Assembly (NCBI GenBank): GCA_024641125.1
Contig: JAHEDQ010000357.1
Span: forward strand, 1-40,583
DNA length: 40,583 nucleotides
Source of the DNA: Candidatus Competibacteraceae bacterium
Lineage (GTDB): Bacteria > Pseudomonadota > Gammaproteobacteria > Competibacterales > JAHEDQ01
Direction: 5' to 3'
The notes beneath the pieces are model-generated. The model saw only the letters and a program-made list of their open reading frames with translations. It ran no database searches and was not told the DNA's origin. The translations under genes were made by a program, and so were the position numbers. Below, in pieces: positions 7,847 through 16,571 of this stretch; the first letter of the stretch is position 1; the number at the start of each line of letters is the position of its first letter.

Positions 7847-10348
7847 ATGTCCAGCAAGCGACTCGACGAATTGTCGAAGGACACGCCCGAGGCAGCGAGG
7901 GTTCTCAGCGCTGCCCACGAGGCGGCGCGCAACACCGCGCCCTACTGGCCTTTGCGAAACTTCGTGGCCGTGAACCCCATGCTCGGCCTCACGGACCTCG
8001 ATCTCGGCCGTGCGGGTGCCCTTCTCGCGAAAACCCATGGCGCGCTCGTCATGCTGCCGCGCAGCGTCTACGCCGATGCGCTCGAGGCAGGACGCATCAC
8101 CGACGCGGATCTCGCCGGCGCACTCGCGGATCACGGCTCGGGCATCACGCCCGGGACCAGCGCAGCGGCCCTGCGTGTACATGCCCGCCAGTCAAGTACA
8201 GCATCGGTACAGCGCATCGCGCGCCTGGACACCCTGGCCGATGTCGCGGCGCGGGTCTCGGGAACGGACTTCGCGCACATCGTGCGCGAACGCATCTCGC
8301 GCTGGGCGGCAGACCATTTCGACGAGGGTGTCGCCGCCTGGCCGTCGCCCTGGCGGCACCTGCCGCCTTGGCAGGCCTGGAAGGCGCATGCATCCGTGGA
8401 TCGCAGCTTCGACGTCGCCGGTCTGCGCGGCCACCGGCAGCGGGTGCAGGCACTGCCGTCGACGGTGGCGGCGATGCTGGAGTACGGCGTCGCCCAACTC
8501 CGGATTCCCGAACAAGCTCGATCCCTCTACTTCCAGCGCCTGCTCGCGGACCTGCCCGGTTGGAGCGGCTACGCACGCTACCTCGGCTGGGATTCGGAAC
8601 TCGCGGGTGACGCCCCGGACTCCGTGCTGCCTTTTCTGGCCATACGCCTGGCGCACGAGGTCCTTCTCGCCCTGGGACTCGACGGCAGGGTGCTGCGCCT
8701 CGCATGGCGGCGCGCCGCGAATGCATACACGGTCGATGCAGAGATGCCCGCGGGCCGCGAAGCGACCCTGGACCTGCTGCTGCACCTCGCCTACGAGCGC
8801 AGCAGCCAGCGTCGACTGGCCGCGTCCCTGATGCCAGGGCCTGATGATGGGTCCGACGACGGCGCGAAAGGGACCGCCCCACGGCCACGGGCCCAGGCGG
8901 TCTTCTGTATCGACGTGCGCTCCGAGCGCATGCGACGCGCCCTCGAGACCGTGGCAGCGGATGTGGACACGCTGGGCTTCGCCGGATTCTTCGGCGTCGC
9001 CCTCGCACACAGGCGCTCGGTGACGGACCGAGAGCGCGCGCTCTGCCCCGTCCTGCTGCGCCCGTCCGTCTATCTGCAGGGCCCCTCGCGCGGGGAACCG
9101 CCGCGGCAGGCGCCGCCGATCGTCGACGAAGGCACGCGCGTGCTGGAGACCCTTCGCAAGGGCGCCGTCGCTTCCTTCGCCTACGTCGAGGCCTTCGGTC
9201 TGCTTCGTGCCGTCGCGCTCGTCAGGGAGACCTTCGCGGCACGCAGCGCCGGCGCCGAGGCCCCGTCTCCCGCGCGCAATGCACCTGCCGGGATCGACAT
9301 CGATCCCGAGCTCGACACCGACGCGCGCACGAACGCTGCCGCGGGCATGCTTCACGGCATGTCGCTCACCGCCGACCAGGCGCGCCTGATCGTACTCGTT
9401 GGCCACGGCGCCACGAGTGCGAACAATCCCCACGGTTCGAGCCTCGACTGTGGTGCTTGCGGCGGCCATGCGGGTGACCTGAACGCGCGCGCCGCGGTCC
9501 GGCTCCTGAACGACCCGGACGTGCGCGCAGGCCTGAGGGCGCGCGGCCTGTCGCTTGCCGAGGACTGCCTCTTCGTAGCGGCCCTGCACGACACCACCAC
9601 GGACGACGTGCGCGTGCTCGACGCCGAAACGATCCCACCAAGCCATCGTGCGGAGCTCGCGCGCCTCGAGGACGATTTCACTGCGGCCGCCGCGCGGGTC
9701 CGGAGCGAGCGGGCACCCGCTCTCGGCCTCGCAGACACGGACGACCTCGAAAGCGCACTGCGCCAGCGTGCCCGCAACTGGTCCCAGGTGCGACCCGAGT
9801 GGGGCCTGGCAGGCTGCGCGGGCTTCGTCGCCGCGCCACGCACGCTGACCCGCGAGCGGGATCTGGGCGGGCGCGTCTTTCTGCATTCCTACGACTGGCG
9901 AGCGGACCCGCAACACGAGGTTCTCGAAGCCATTCTCACGGCGCCACTGGTCGTCGCGAGTTGGATCAGCCTGCAGTACTTCGCCTCCTCCATGGACAAC
10001 GCCCCCTTCGGCGCGGGCGACAAGACGCTCCACAACGTCGTCGGCGGCATCGGTGTCCTCGAAGGCAACGGCGGTGATCTGCGTACGGGCCTGCCCCTGC
10101 AGTCCGTCGACACCGGCAAAGGCCTCGCCCACGAACCCGTGCGTCTGGCCGCCTTCGTCGCCGCGCCCCTGGCGGCCCTCGACGCGGTGCTCGACCGACA
10201 CCCGGAACTCCGCGCACTGCTCGCGAACGGCTGGGTGCGCCTGCACCGCCTCGACGACGCAGGTCGCACGACCCATCGCTTCGGCGCATACGGTTGCTGG
10301 GATGCGCTGACGACAGGGTCGTCGCCAGCGCTTGGGCGCGCTGCATGA
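7847..10348 (+). CDS. dabA: Inorganic carbon pump catalytic subunit DabA (DUF2309)
   Basis: 833 residues, the usual length of DabA/UPF0753 proteins. It resembles a beta-carbonic anhydrase active site: FCIDVRSERMRR gives Cys354 and Asp356, and GHGAT...DCGACGGH gives His520 and Cys535. This matches the Cys-Asp-His-Cys zinc set reported for DabA, with the same two- and fifteen-residue spacings. The protein is peripheral and works with DabB as a vectorial carbonic anhydrase. Start ATG 7847 follows GAGGAG at a good distance, 10 bases after dabB. The TGA stop overlaps an ATG (10,345) of a broken arsR-like gene, showing the operon once had a third member. GC content is visibly higher than in flanking genes (hand counts of two lines give 73 and 78%), which suggests transfer from a higher-GC source. 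Confidence 0.95.
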   Translation: MSSKRLDELSKDTPEAARVLSAAHEAARNTAPYWPLRNFVAVNPMLGLTDLDLGRAGALLAKTHGALVMLPRSVYADALEAGRITDADLAGALADHGSGITPGTSAAALRVHARQSSTASVQRIARLDTLADVAARVSGTDFAHIVRERISRWAADHFDEGVAAWPSPWRHLPPWQAWKAHASVDRSFDVAGLRGHRQRVQALPSTVAAMLEYGVAQLRIPEQARSLYFQRLLADLPGWSGYARYLGWDSELAGDAPDSVLPFLAIRLAHEVLLALGLDGRVLRLAWRRAANAYTVDAEMPAGREATLDLLLHLAYERSSQRRLAASLMPGPDDGSDDGAKGTAPRPRAQAVFCIDVRSERMRRALETVAADVDTLGFAGFFGVALAHRRSVTDRERALCPVLLRPSVYLQGPSRGEPPRQAPPIVDEGTRVLETLRKGAVASFAYVEAFGLLRAVALVRETFAARSAGAEAPSPARNAPAGIDIDPELDTDARTNAAAGMLHGMSLTADQARLIVLVGHGATSANNPHGSSLDCGACGGHAGDLNARAAVRLLNDPDVRAGLRARGLSLAEDCLFVAALHDTTTDDVRVLDAETIPPSHRAELARLEDDFTAAAARVRSERAPALGLADTDDLESALRQRARNWSQVRPEWGLAGCAGFVAAPRTLTRERDLGGRVFLHSYDWRADPQHEVLEAILTAPLVVASWISLQYFASSMDNAPFGAGDKTLHNVVGGIGVLEGNGGDLRTGLPLQSVDTGKGLAHEPVRLAAFVAAPLAALDAVLDRHPELRALLANGWVRLHRLDDAGRTTHRFGAYGCWDALTTGSSPALGRAA

Positions 10349-10719
10349 CGCTCCCTGCCCACCTCGCGGCCCGTCGTCGAGTCGTCGTCCGCGAACTGGC
10401 ACACTGCTCAAGCTGCTCTCGCAACCAGAGCGCATCCTCATCATCCAGCTGCTCGCCAGCCGCGGCGAGCATCGCGTGGGCAGCATCGCCAGCGCCTTGT
10501 CGATCCCGGAGGCACGCACGTCGCGGCATCTCTCGGACCTGCGCAGCCAACGCATCGTCGTCGAGCGTGCGCAAGGCCGAGGACGCGTCTACAAGCTGGC
10601 GCAGGCTGAATTTGCCCGTCGGCCGGTCGACGGCGTCGACTTCGTGGCAGGCCGGATCTCGAAGATGAGTGCACCGCGGATCGACGGGGCGCGCCGCCTC
10701 TGGAGCAAAGCCTTCGAGC
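10345..10719 (+). pseudogene. Frameshifted and truncated ArsR-type regulator
   Basis: The ATG at 10,345 shares ATGA with the dabA stop and begins a frame reading MTLPAHLAARRRVVVRELAH. About one base is then missing near 10,400-10,405, because the helix-turn-helix continues in another frame. That frame has LLKLLSQPERILIIQLL, VGSIASALSIPEARTSRHLSDL and the wing RGRVYKLA, a good ArsR/SmtB-type DNA-binding domain. The frame then runs into the decayed repeat at about 10,720, where homology to the first gene's segment begins in a different frame. The gene is thus broken twice. It was probably the third gene of the dab operon. A single-base sequencing error at the frameshift is possible, but the truncated end would remain. 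Confidence 0.6.
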
Positions 10720-10720
10720 C

Positions 10721-11087
10721 GCCTGGCGGATCTCAATGCGCTGTTGCAGACCAGCGCGATGATCTCCACCCAGGACAATCTCATCACCTCCAAGGACGAG
10801 ACCGATTTTGAGGCGGACGATACCTTCGTGTTCGGCCGGGTCAAGGTCTAAATGCAGGCATGGATCAATGCCCGGGAGAAGGCCAGTGTGAGGCTCGTTT
10901 TCGGTGAGAAGAAAACCATAATGTGCCCCGTCCGGACAAACCCTTGCGGGATACCCAGACGGGCTATCGGCTGCACCATTGGCGATATTGACGCGCTGGG
11001 GTGGGTGAGTACGAACTGCTGCTGTATAACAGCAAGGACATACTGATGTGTCGTCGAGCGTTCACCATCGTCGCCCCAGGCCCGTAG
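10721..11087 (+). pseudogene. Decayed partial copy of the gene at 1-899
   Basis: From GCCTGGCGGA at 10,721 the sequence follows bases 532-899 of the first gene, at roughly 88% identity over the first 190 bases by hand count. Defects: the 5' two thirds are missing, a TAT codon has become TAA (stop just before ATGCAGGCATGG near 10,852), a 3-base insertion follows, and one G is lost from the run in GCGCTGGGGTGGG (frameshift near 10,998). The TAG at 11,085-11,087 corresponds to the parent stop. It is in the same orientation as the parent copy. Confidence 0.85.
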
Positions 11088-11477
11088 ATCTGTGCTGCAC
11101 GATGACCCTCGCGCTCCGGTGCCAGAAGTCATGGCATAGGAACTCGATTGTCTGGCCGCGCCTTCGTCTTTATCGCCCCTGCAGTGCATCCGCTAGCGTC
11201 AGTCTTTGATGCCCGTGTCGTTCTTGGAGCGAATTCCCAGGTTGGCGCAGCGATGTCTGCGCCAACACTGAATTAGACGGACACGAACGCCCGTAACTAC
11301 TTCCTTGGGCGAGGGTGATCTGGATAATCGTCAACGGGCGCATGTGGTGGATGGTCGCTGGGCTGTGGCTGGGGCCGCCCGCCATCGCGGCTTGCGTTGC
11401 CACGGCCGATGCCGCTGTTTCCGGTCCTGCAAAATCATCGTACACTTCGATCCTCCGGCAAAGCAGAGGAACTCTCG
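11088..11477 (+). other. Intergenic region: tail of the duplicated segment, then sulfatase leader
   Basis: Up to about 11,280 it continues the similarity to 900-1090 (for example CAGTGCATCCG at 11,182-11,192). From 11,281 to 11,477 no gene is supported. The good ribosome binding site GAGGA at 11,466-11,470 belongs to the sulfatase. No promoter was identified with confidence. Confidence 0.5.
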
Positions 11478-13013
11478 ATGCTGCGATTCCGTTCTATCCT
11501 TGCGAGCGTTTTTATTTTCGCGTTCAGCCTGGCCACTTCGGCGAATGCACAGGACAAACCCAACATTTTGATCATCTGGGGCGATGACATCGGCTGGTTC
11601 AACATCAACGCCTACAACATGGGCATGATGGGCTATGCGACGCCCAACATCGACCGGATTGCGAAGGAAGGGATATTGTTCACCGACGCCTACGGTGAGA
11701 ACAGCTGCACAGCGGGTCGCGCCGCATTCATAACCGGTCAAAGCCCCTTTCGGACGGGTCTGCTTAAGGTGGGTCTGCCGGGCGCCAAGGAAGGGTTGAT
11801 GGAGGAAGATCCGACCATCGCCACGCTGCTCAAGGAACAGGGCTATATGACCGGCCAGTTTGGTAAAAACCATCTGGGAGATCTGGATTCCCATCTGCCC
11901 ACCAACCATGGTTTCGACGAGTTTTTTGGCAACCTCTATCACCTCAACGCCGAACAGGAACCGGAGCATCCGGACTACCCGAAGGACCCTGAGTTTCGAA
12001 AGAAATTCGGGCCCCGGGGTGTGATCAAGTCATCGGCCGACGGTCAGATCGAGGATACCGGACCGCTGACCATCGAGCGCATGGAGACGGCGGACGAGGA
12101 GTTCCTTGCGGCCAGCCTCGATTTCATGGACCGGGCGACGGCGGCCGAGAAGCCGTTTTTTCTCTGGTTCAACTCGACCCGCATGCATATCTGGACCCAC
12201 CTCAAGGATTCGTCCAAGGGCGTGACCGGGCAGGGCGTTTATGCAGACGGTATGGCTGAGCACGACGGCCACGTGGGCACGTTGCTGGACAAGCTAGATG
12301 AACTGGGGATTACGGAAAACACCATTGTCATGTATTCCACCGACAACGGCGCCGAAGTGATGTCCTGGCCGGACGGCGGCACCATCCCGTTCAGGGGCGA
12401 AAAGAACACGACCTGGGAAGGCGGATTCCGTGTGCCGGCCATGGTGCGCTGGCCCGGCAAATTCCCGGCGGGGCGCATCTCCAACGCCATCGTCTCCCAC
12501 CTTGACTGGTTGCCTACACTGCTGGCGGCCGCCGGCGATGACGGGGTCAAGGAGAAGCTGCTTGATGGCATGAGCGCAAACGGCCGCGACTACAAGGTGC
12601 ACCTTGACGGCTACAACATCCTGCCCTACCTGATGGGTGAGGCTGACGGCGTGGATCGCGAGGAGTTCTTCTACTTCACCGACGATGGCTCGGTGTCCGC
12701 GCTCCGCTACAACGACTGGAAGATGAACTTCACCACCCAGCGGGCCCACGGTCTCGACGTCTGGAGCGAGCCCTACGTCACCGAACGGGTGCCGGTGCTG
12801 ACCAATCTTCGTCAGGACCCCTTCGAACGGGCCCAACACGAAGGAATCGGCTACGACACCTGGTTTATCGACCATATGTTCATGCTGGTGCCGGCGCAGG
12901 CGGTGGTAGGAAACTTCCTGAGCACCTTCAAGGACTACCCGCCACGGCAGAAGCCGGGCAGCTTCTCGCTGGACCGTGTGCTTGAGGAATTGGCGGCGGG
13001 TCAGCCCAAGTAG
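11478..13013 (+). CDS. Exported type I sulfatase (arylsulfatase family)
   Basis: 511 residues from ATG 11,478, chosen because GAGGA lies 7 bases upstream and a signal peptide begins there (MLRFRS, hydrophobic core, cleavage after ANA at about residue 24). The family is alkaline-phosphatase-fold sulfatase. GDD (residues 35-37) binds the metal, and CTAGR starting at Cys77 fits C-x-[PAS]-x-R, where Cys becomes formylglycine. STDNGAE near residue 290 supplies further metal ligands. It hydrolyses a sulfate ester in the periplasm; the substrate cannot be told. The pattern ENSCTAGRAAFITGQ and the long insertion with DYKVHLDGYN belong to a common bacterial arylsulfatase subgroup. No formylglycine-generating enzyme or other sulfatase lies in the window. 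A GC-rich hairpin follows the stop. Confidence 0.92.
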   Translation: MLRFRSILASVFIFAFSLATSANAQDKPNILIIWGDDIGWFNINAYNMGMMGYATPNIDRIAKEGILFTDAYGENSCTAGRAAFITGQSPFRTGLLKVGLPGAKEGLMEEDPTIATLLKEQGYMTGQFGKNHLGDLDSHLPTNHGFDEFFGNLYHLNAEQEPEHPDYPKDPEFRKKFGPRGVIKSSADGQIEDTGPLTIERMETADEEFLAASLDFMDRATAAEKPFFLWFNSTRMHIWTHLKDSSKGVTGQGVYADGMAEHDGHVGTLLDKLDELGITENTIVMYSTDNGAEVMSWPDGGTIPFRGEKNTTWEGGFRVPAMVRWPGKFPAGRISNAIVSHLDWLPTLLAAAGDDGVKEKLLDGMSANGRDYKVHLDGYNILPYLMGEADGVDREEFFYFTDDGSVSALRYNDWKMNFTTQRAHGLDVWSEPYVTERVPVLTNLRQDPFERAQHEGIGYDTWFIDHMFMLVPAQAVVGNFLSTFKDYPPRQKPGSFSLDRVLEELAAGQPK

Positions 13014-13049
13014 GGTCTTGCTCGACGCCTCAGGGATGATTGCGGGATT

Positions 13050-13071
13050 GCCCGGCCATGGACGGCCGGGC
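13050..13071. terminator. GC-rich hairpin between convergent genes
   Basis: GCCCGGCC (13,050-13,057), loop ATGGAC, GGCCGGGC (13,064-13,071). It sits 37 bases after the sulfatase stop and 52 bases before the end of the enoyl-CoA hydratase on the other strand, so it could serve both directions. There is no long T-tract. Confidence 0.5.
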
Positions 13072-13122
13072 GTTGGTGTTGTGAGCGATCGTCAATTTCC
13101 TTCCTCGGTATCATTTGCCCGA

Positions 13123-13911
13123 CTATTCCCCTTTGAAACGGGGCTTTTCCTTGTTCAGAAATGCCGCCAGCCCATGGGGCCCGTCGTGAGTGTCCATCAT
13201 GCCGGCGATGCTGCGGGTCTCCCGGTCGAGTTGGGTTTCCAGGGTGTCGGAGTAGGCCGTCAGCAGAAGCTGTTTGACGCCGCCGTAGGCTTTGGTGGGA
13301 CCGGCGGCGAAGGTCGCCGCGAGCTTGTCGGTCTCTTCCATCAGCGCATCCGCCGCAACCACACGATTGACCATGCCCCATGTGCAGGCCTCATCCGCTC
13401 TCAGCACGCGGTTGGTGAGCAGCAGTTCTTTGGCCCGCAACAGCCCGACATGCTTGGCCAGGTAGTGGGTGGAAGAGCCGTCCGGGGTCAGGCCGGAGGC
13501 GGTATAGGCGGCGACGAACTTGGCCTGGTCCGAGGCGATCACATAGTCACCGGACAGGGCCAGCGAAAACCCGGCGCCCGCGGCGGTGCCGTTTACGGCC
13601 ATGATCACCGGCGCATCGAGGTGAGCCAGCCGGGTGATGGTGCCGTGCAGATCGGTGGCCAGGCGGGTCAGATGCACATCCTTGCCGTCACCCTGATCCT
13701 GCATGTCCTTGAGATCGCCGCCGGCGCAAAACATCTTGCCGTTGCCGGTGATGACGATGGCGCGCACGCTCCGGTTGGTGGAGCACCGCACGGCGGCATC
13801 GAACAGTTCCATGCCCATGCGGGCGGTCAGGGCATTGGCATCGTCCGGCCGGTTTAGCGTGATGCGGGCAATGTTGTCGGCAATCTCGAAGGTGATGGTG
13901 TCGTAGGACAT
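13123..13911 (-). CDS. Enoyl-CoA hydratase/isomerase family protein
   Basis: 262 residues, standard crotonase length. MFCAGGDLKDM (about residues 60-70) and NGTAAGAGFSLALSGD (about 107-122) form the CoA-binding and oxyanion-hole elements. At the position where hydratases carry the first catalytic Glu the sequence has SGLTPDGSS with Asp144, as in isomerase-like or PaaG-like members. Ring-opening, delta-isomerase or simple hydratase activity is possible. It is the second gene of a two-gene minus-strand unit, starting 39 bases after the nitronate-monooxygenase-like gene. The pairing suggests breakdown of an organic acid as CoA thioester, but the substrate is not visible. Confidence 0.88.
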   Translation of the reverse strand: MSYDTITFEIADNIARITLNRPDDANALTARMGMELFDAAVRCSTNRSVRAIVITGNGKMFCAGGDLKDMQDQGDGKDVHLTRLATDLHGTITRLAHLDAPVIMAVNGTAAGAGFSLALSGDYVIASDQAKFVAAYTASGLTPDGSSTHYLAKHVGLLRAKELLLTNRVLRADEACTWGMVNRVVAADALMEETDKLAATFAAGPTKAYGGVKQLLLTAYSDTLETQLDRETRSIAGMMDTHDGPHGLAAFLNKEKPRFKGE

Positions 13912-13950
13912 GAGGGATTCCTTGAAAACGCAGGATACGGGTCTATGCCG

Positions 13951-14940
13951 TCAGGCAATGGCCGTTTCGGCCAGCATGCATTCCAGCCGTTTTCGGATCA
14001 GCGTCTCGGTCTCGGCCATGATCCTGTCGATCAGTTCCTTGCAGGTCGGCACGTCGTGAATCAGGCCGGCAACCATGCCACAGGACCAGGCGCCGGCGTC
14101 CATATCGCCCTCCAGCATGATCCTGGGGTAGACGCCGGCGACTTCCTCCATGATGTCCTCGAATTTGAGCGCGTCGCCAAGCGTCTGCTCTTTTCTCAGT
14201 AAACGCTCCACCGCCGTGTTGTTCAATACCCGCTCGGTGTTTCGAAGCGGGCGCATGACCAGTCGGGTGTCCAGCTCGGTGGCGGCGACGATGGCCTGTT
14301 TCACCTTCTCGTGCACCGGCGCCTCCTGCGTCGCGATAAAGCGTGTGCCCATGTTCATGCCGTCGGCGCCCATGGCCAGGGCGGCAACCAGGCTGCGGGC
14401 ATCGGCCATACCGCCCGAGGCGACGAAGGGTATGGTGAGCGCTTCCGCCGCACGCGGCAGCAGGATCATGTTGGGGACATCGTCCTCACCGGGATGCCCG
14501 CCGCACTCGAACCCGTCCACCGACACCGCGTCGCAGCCTATGGACTCGGCCTTGAGCGCGTGGCGCACGGAAGTGCACTTGTGGATGATCTTGACCCCGG
14601 CTTGCTTGAGACGGGGCAGATGTTCCTGTGGGTTGCGCCCCGCGGTCTCGACGATTTTGATACCGCCCTCAATGATTGCATCGATGTAGGCCGGATAGTC
14701 CGGTGCACTTACGGTGGGCAGGAAGGTGAGATTCACGCCAAAGGGCTTATCGGTCAGGTCCCGGCAGCGGGCGATTTCTCCAGCCAGATCGCTGGCGGTT
14801 TTCTGCGTCAGACCGGTAATGATGCCAAGCCCGCCGGCGTTGGAAACCGCTGCTGCGAGTTCGGCGAAGCCAACGTAGTGCATGCCGCCCTGGATGATCG
14901 GGTGCTGAATCCCTAAAAGCTCGGTGATTCGGGTTTTCAT
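13951..14940 (-). CDS. Nitronate monooxygenase family flavoprotein
   Basis: 329 residues with a TIM-barrel flavin-binding pattern: HPIIQGGMHYVG at the N-terminus, AAAVSNAGGLGIITG, FGVNLTF, a central GFECGGHPGEDD, FVASGGMADARSLVAALAMGADGMNMGTRF for phosphate/FMN binding, and a C-terminal GQ-less tail. This is the 2-nitropropane dioxygenase/nitronate monooxygenase family, which also contains enoyl-ACP reductases of the FabK type. Oxidation of alkyl nitronates is the standard family activity, but many members act on unknown substrates. The gene order with an enoyl-CoA hydratase 39 bases downstream is common and hints at a CoA-linked catabolic role. Confidence 0.85.
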   Translation of the reverse strand: MKTRITELLGIQHPIIQGGMHYVGFAELAAAVSNAGGLGIITGLTQKTASDLAGEIARCRDLTDKPFGVNLTFLPTVSAPDYPAYIDAIIEGGIKIVETAGRNPQEHLPRLKQAGVKIIHKCTSVRHALKAESIGCDAVSVDGFECGGHPGEDDVPNMILLPRAAEALTIPFVASGGMADARSLVAALAMGADGMNMGTRFIATQEAPVHEKVKQAIVAATELDTRLVMRPLRNTERVLNNTAVERLLRKEQTLGDALKFEDIMEEVAGVYPRIMLEGDMDAGAWSCGMVAGLIHDVPTCKELIDRIMAETETLIRKRLECMLAETAIA

Positions 14941-15045
14941 ATGAGGTTTTGATCCTGCTCCGGTCTGGACGGAATGGCATTTTCGCTCAATGTTTCCTGA
15001 GCCGGCATGGGCTGGCGGGTGTTTCTGGCCGCGCGTCCCTTCGGC

Positions 15046-15351
15046 CTATGGTCCGCGCCGCAGAAACCGCTTGAGAAAAACGGTGAATCCGGCCGCGAAC
15101 CTGGGTTCTGGAACGGGTCGGGTCCGGTCGAGTCGGGGAAGTTCGGCCTGTTCGGGATAACTTGGCTCCGGCGTGGCATCAGCGGAACCGCCGTCCTGGT
15201 CCAATAGCTTCGAAAGCAGCTCCTGACGTTGTTCCGGTGGGAGTGTCGGCAGGGTCTCCATAAACCAGTTCTGCACCGCGCAGGTATCATTCGGATCGAC
15301 GCCGCCGTGCCTGGCCGCCAGTTCTGCGAAGACTTTAATCGGGGTGGTCAT
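15046..15351 (-). CDS. Small hypothetical protein, 101 residues
   Basis: Not recognised. It has an acidic, helical N-terminal half (VFAELAARHGGVDPNDTC, then LPPEQRQELLSKLLD), a proline-rich linker, and a basic hydrophobic C-terminus (FTVFLKRFLRRG). AGGGGAAA lies just upstream of the ATG, which supports a real gene. It is 32 bases downstream of the larger minus-strand gene and probably co-transcribed. No signal peptide. Confidence 0.5.
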   Translation of the reverse strand: MTTPIKVFAELAARHGGVDPNDTCAVQNWFMETLPTLPPEQRQELLSKLLDQDGGSADATPEPSYPEQAELPRLDRTRPVPEPRFAAGFTVFLKRFLRRGP

Positions 15352-15383
15352 GGCGGTTTCCCCTGGCGTTGTCCCTTTTTGCG

Positions 15384-16076
15384 TCAGCGCAGTGAGTCAA
15401 GGCTGCGGCTGAAAGCCATACCGGTCTTGCTGGTGAAGTAACAGTAGCGCCCATCGCTGGGTTTGAAAAATCGCCGCGGTCCAGGTGGTATCCGATTTTC
15501 CTGTGGCAGAATCTGCATCCCCTGCCGCGCGTACCAGCTCAGAAGCTGATCCCCACCGGCTTGGTCCGCGTACAGCGCGACGCGTCCCCGGCCCTTATGA
15601 TTCAGCGAATGCGTAACCGACACGTCCAGGGCGATGCTGCCCAGTCGTTTGGGTACGTGATCTTCCGTGAGATCGAATTCCGAAATAAAAACCATGGCCT
15701 CTGTGGGCGCGGTGGTCAGGTACCAGGTGAAGCTGCAGAGCTGGCGGTGGTTGGTCAACGCCTGGTATTCCCCCAGCAGGAGAGCCAGTGCGCAGGGTAC
15801 AAAGTGCCCAGTCTCCTCGACCACCAGGCCCACGGTGTACCCCACCGGTTCCCGCCCCATTACGTTGCCCGCGACGTATGAAAAGGGCGCATACAGCAGC
15901 CAGTTCCATCCCTTGTCGACCCGCTGCGGATCGCGGTCGATGATGGGTTGGACATGGGCGTGCCACCAGAGGACATGGGCCGAGTCCATTTCCACCACCC
16001 GCAATGCCGCGTACTCACCACTCCTGGTCGGTGCCCGACTCACAAAGCGTGTGCCCGTCCATCGTCGAAAGTCCAT
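15384..16076 (-). CDS. Hypothetical protein, possibly GNAT-like
   Basis: 230 residues from ATG 16,076, which has no clear ribosome binding site; the frame remains open to about 16,130, so a non-ATG upstream start is possible. The C-terminal half has a feel of acetyltransferase strands: VALYADQAGGDQLLSWYARQGM resembles the late alpha/beta segment of GNAT enzymes, followed by a Pro/Arg-rich FFKPSDGRYCYF block. Other visible blocks are VVEETGHFVPCALALLLGEYQ and a Trp-rich N-terminal region. I do not recognise the family, and an acetyltransferase role is a guess. It is followed by a 101-residue gene on the same strand. Confidence 0.6.
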   Translation of the reverse strand: MDFRRWTGTRFVSRAPTRSGEYAALRVVEMDSAHVLWWHAHVQPIIDRDPQRVDKGWNWLLYAPFSYVAGNVMGREPVGYTVGLVVEETGHFVPCALALLLGEYQALTNHRQLCSFTWYLTTAPTEAMVFISEFDLTEDHVPKRLGSIALDVSVTHSLNHKGRGRVALYADQAGGDQLLSWYARQGMQILPQENRIPPGPRRFFKPSDGRYCYFTSKTGMAFSRSLDSLR

Positions 16077-16571
16077 CTTGGCGTAGAAGCCCCGGAACCC
16101 TTTTGACCGCAGCGTTTCGATTGCTATGTGGAGTATAGATCAGGTGGCACTGAGCACGTATCAGTGCAGACGGCCGCTCGCGGACGGCAGCCCGTTGAAC
16201 AGCGGTTCCGCCGACGCCCCGAATGGGCTGTTTTTAGCGTTTGCACTTGAACGACGCAGCGCATCGCCGGTCGCGAGGCGCTTAGACGGGTGTATAACGG
16301 TAACCATATCCGACCAACGCTCCGGGTGCGGCCGCGGGGATGCGTTCAATCTTAGTCTGGTAATCCGGCTCAAGAACCCGGAGACAGAAAGGACGTGCTT
16401 GCACCCATGGATGAAACGTGTCACCTCAGCTCGGCTCGGACAACATATTCATGCAGATCGGGCCGAGCGAGAGTGTTGATTACAGAATTTAGGTGCGGGA
16501 GGATTTCCCGCTGGGGTTGATCATCCGAGTTTGTGGCCCCGCTGTCGAAGGGGCGACAGATTCCGATTCCC
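16077..16571. other. Intergenic region with no recognisable gene
   Basis: About 495 bases. Short open frames exist on both strands but none has a start with a ribosome binding site or protein-like composition. It presumably holds the promoter for the minus-strand pair ending at 15,046. No strong hairpin or repeat was noticed. Confidence 0.4.

Noticed and set aside
6190-7935. A 581-codon minus-strand frame opposite dabB, and a 518-codon plus-strand frame in another phase
   Set aside because: Both are shadows caused by the high GC of dabB; composition is Arg/Gly/His-heavy and no motif is visible.
8192-10555. A 787-codon open frame on the minus strand opposite dabA
   Set aside because: It is the antisense of a well-recognised gene in very GC-rich DNA, where stop codons are rare in such frames; it has no family signature.
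11466-11477. Earlier sulfatase start at 11,397
   Set aside because: The extra 27 residues precede a perfect signal peptide that follows a good ribosome binding site, so ATG 11,478 is preferred.
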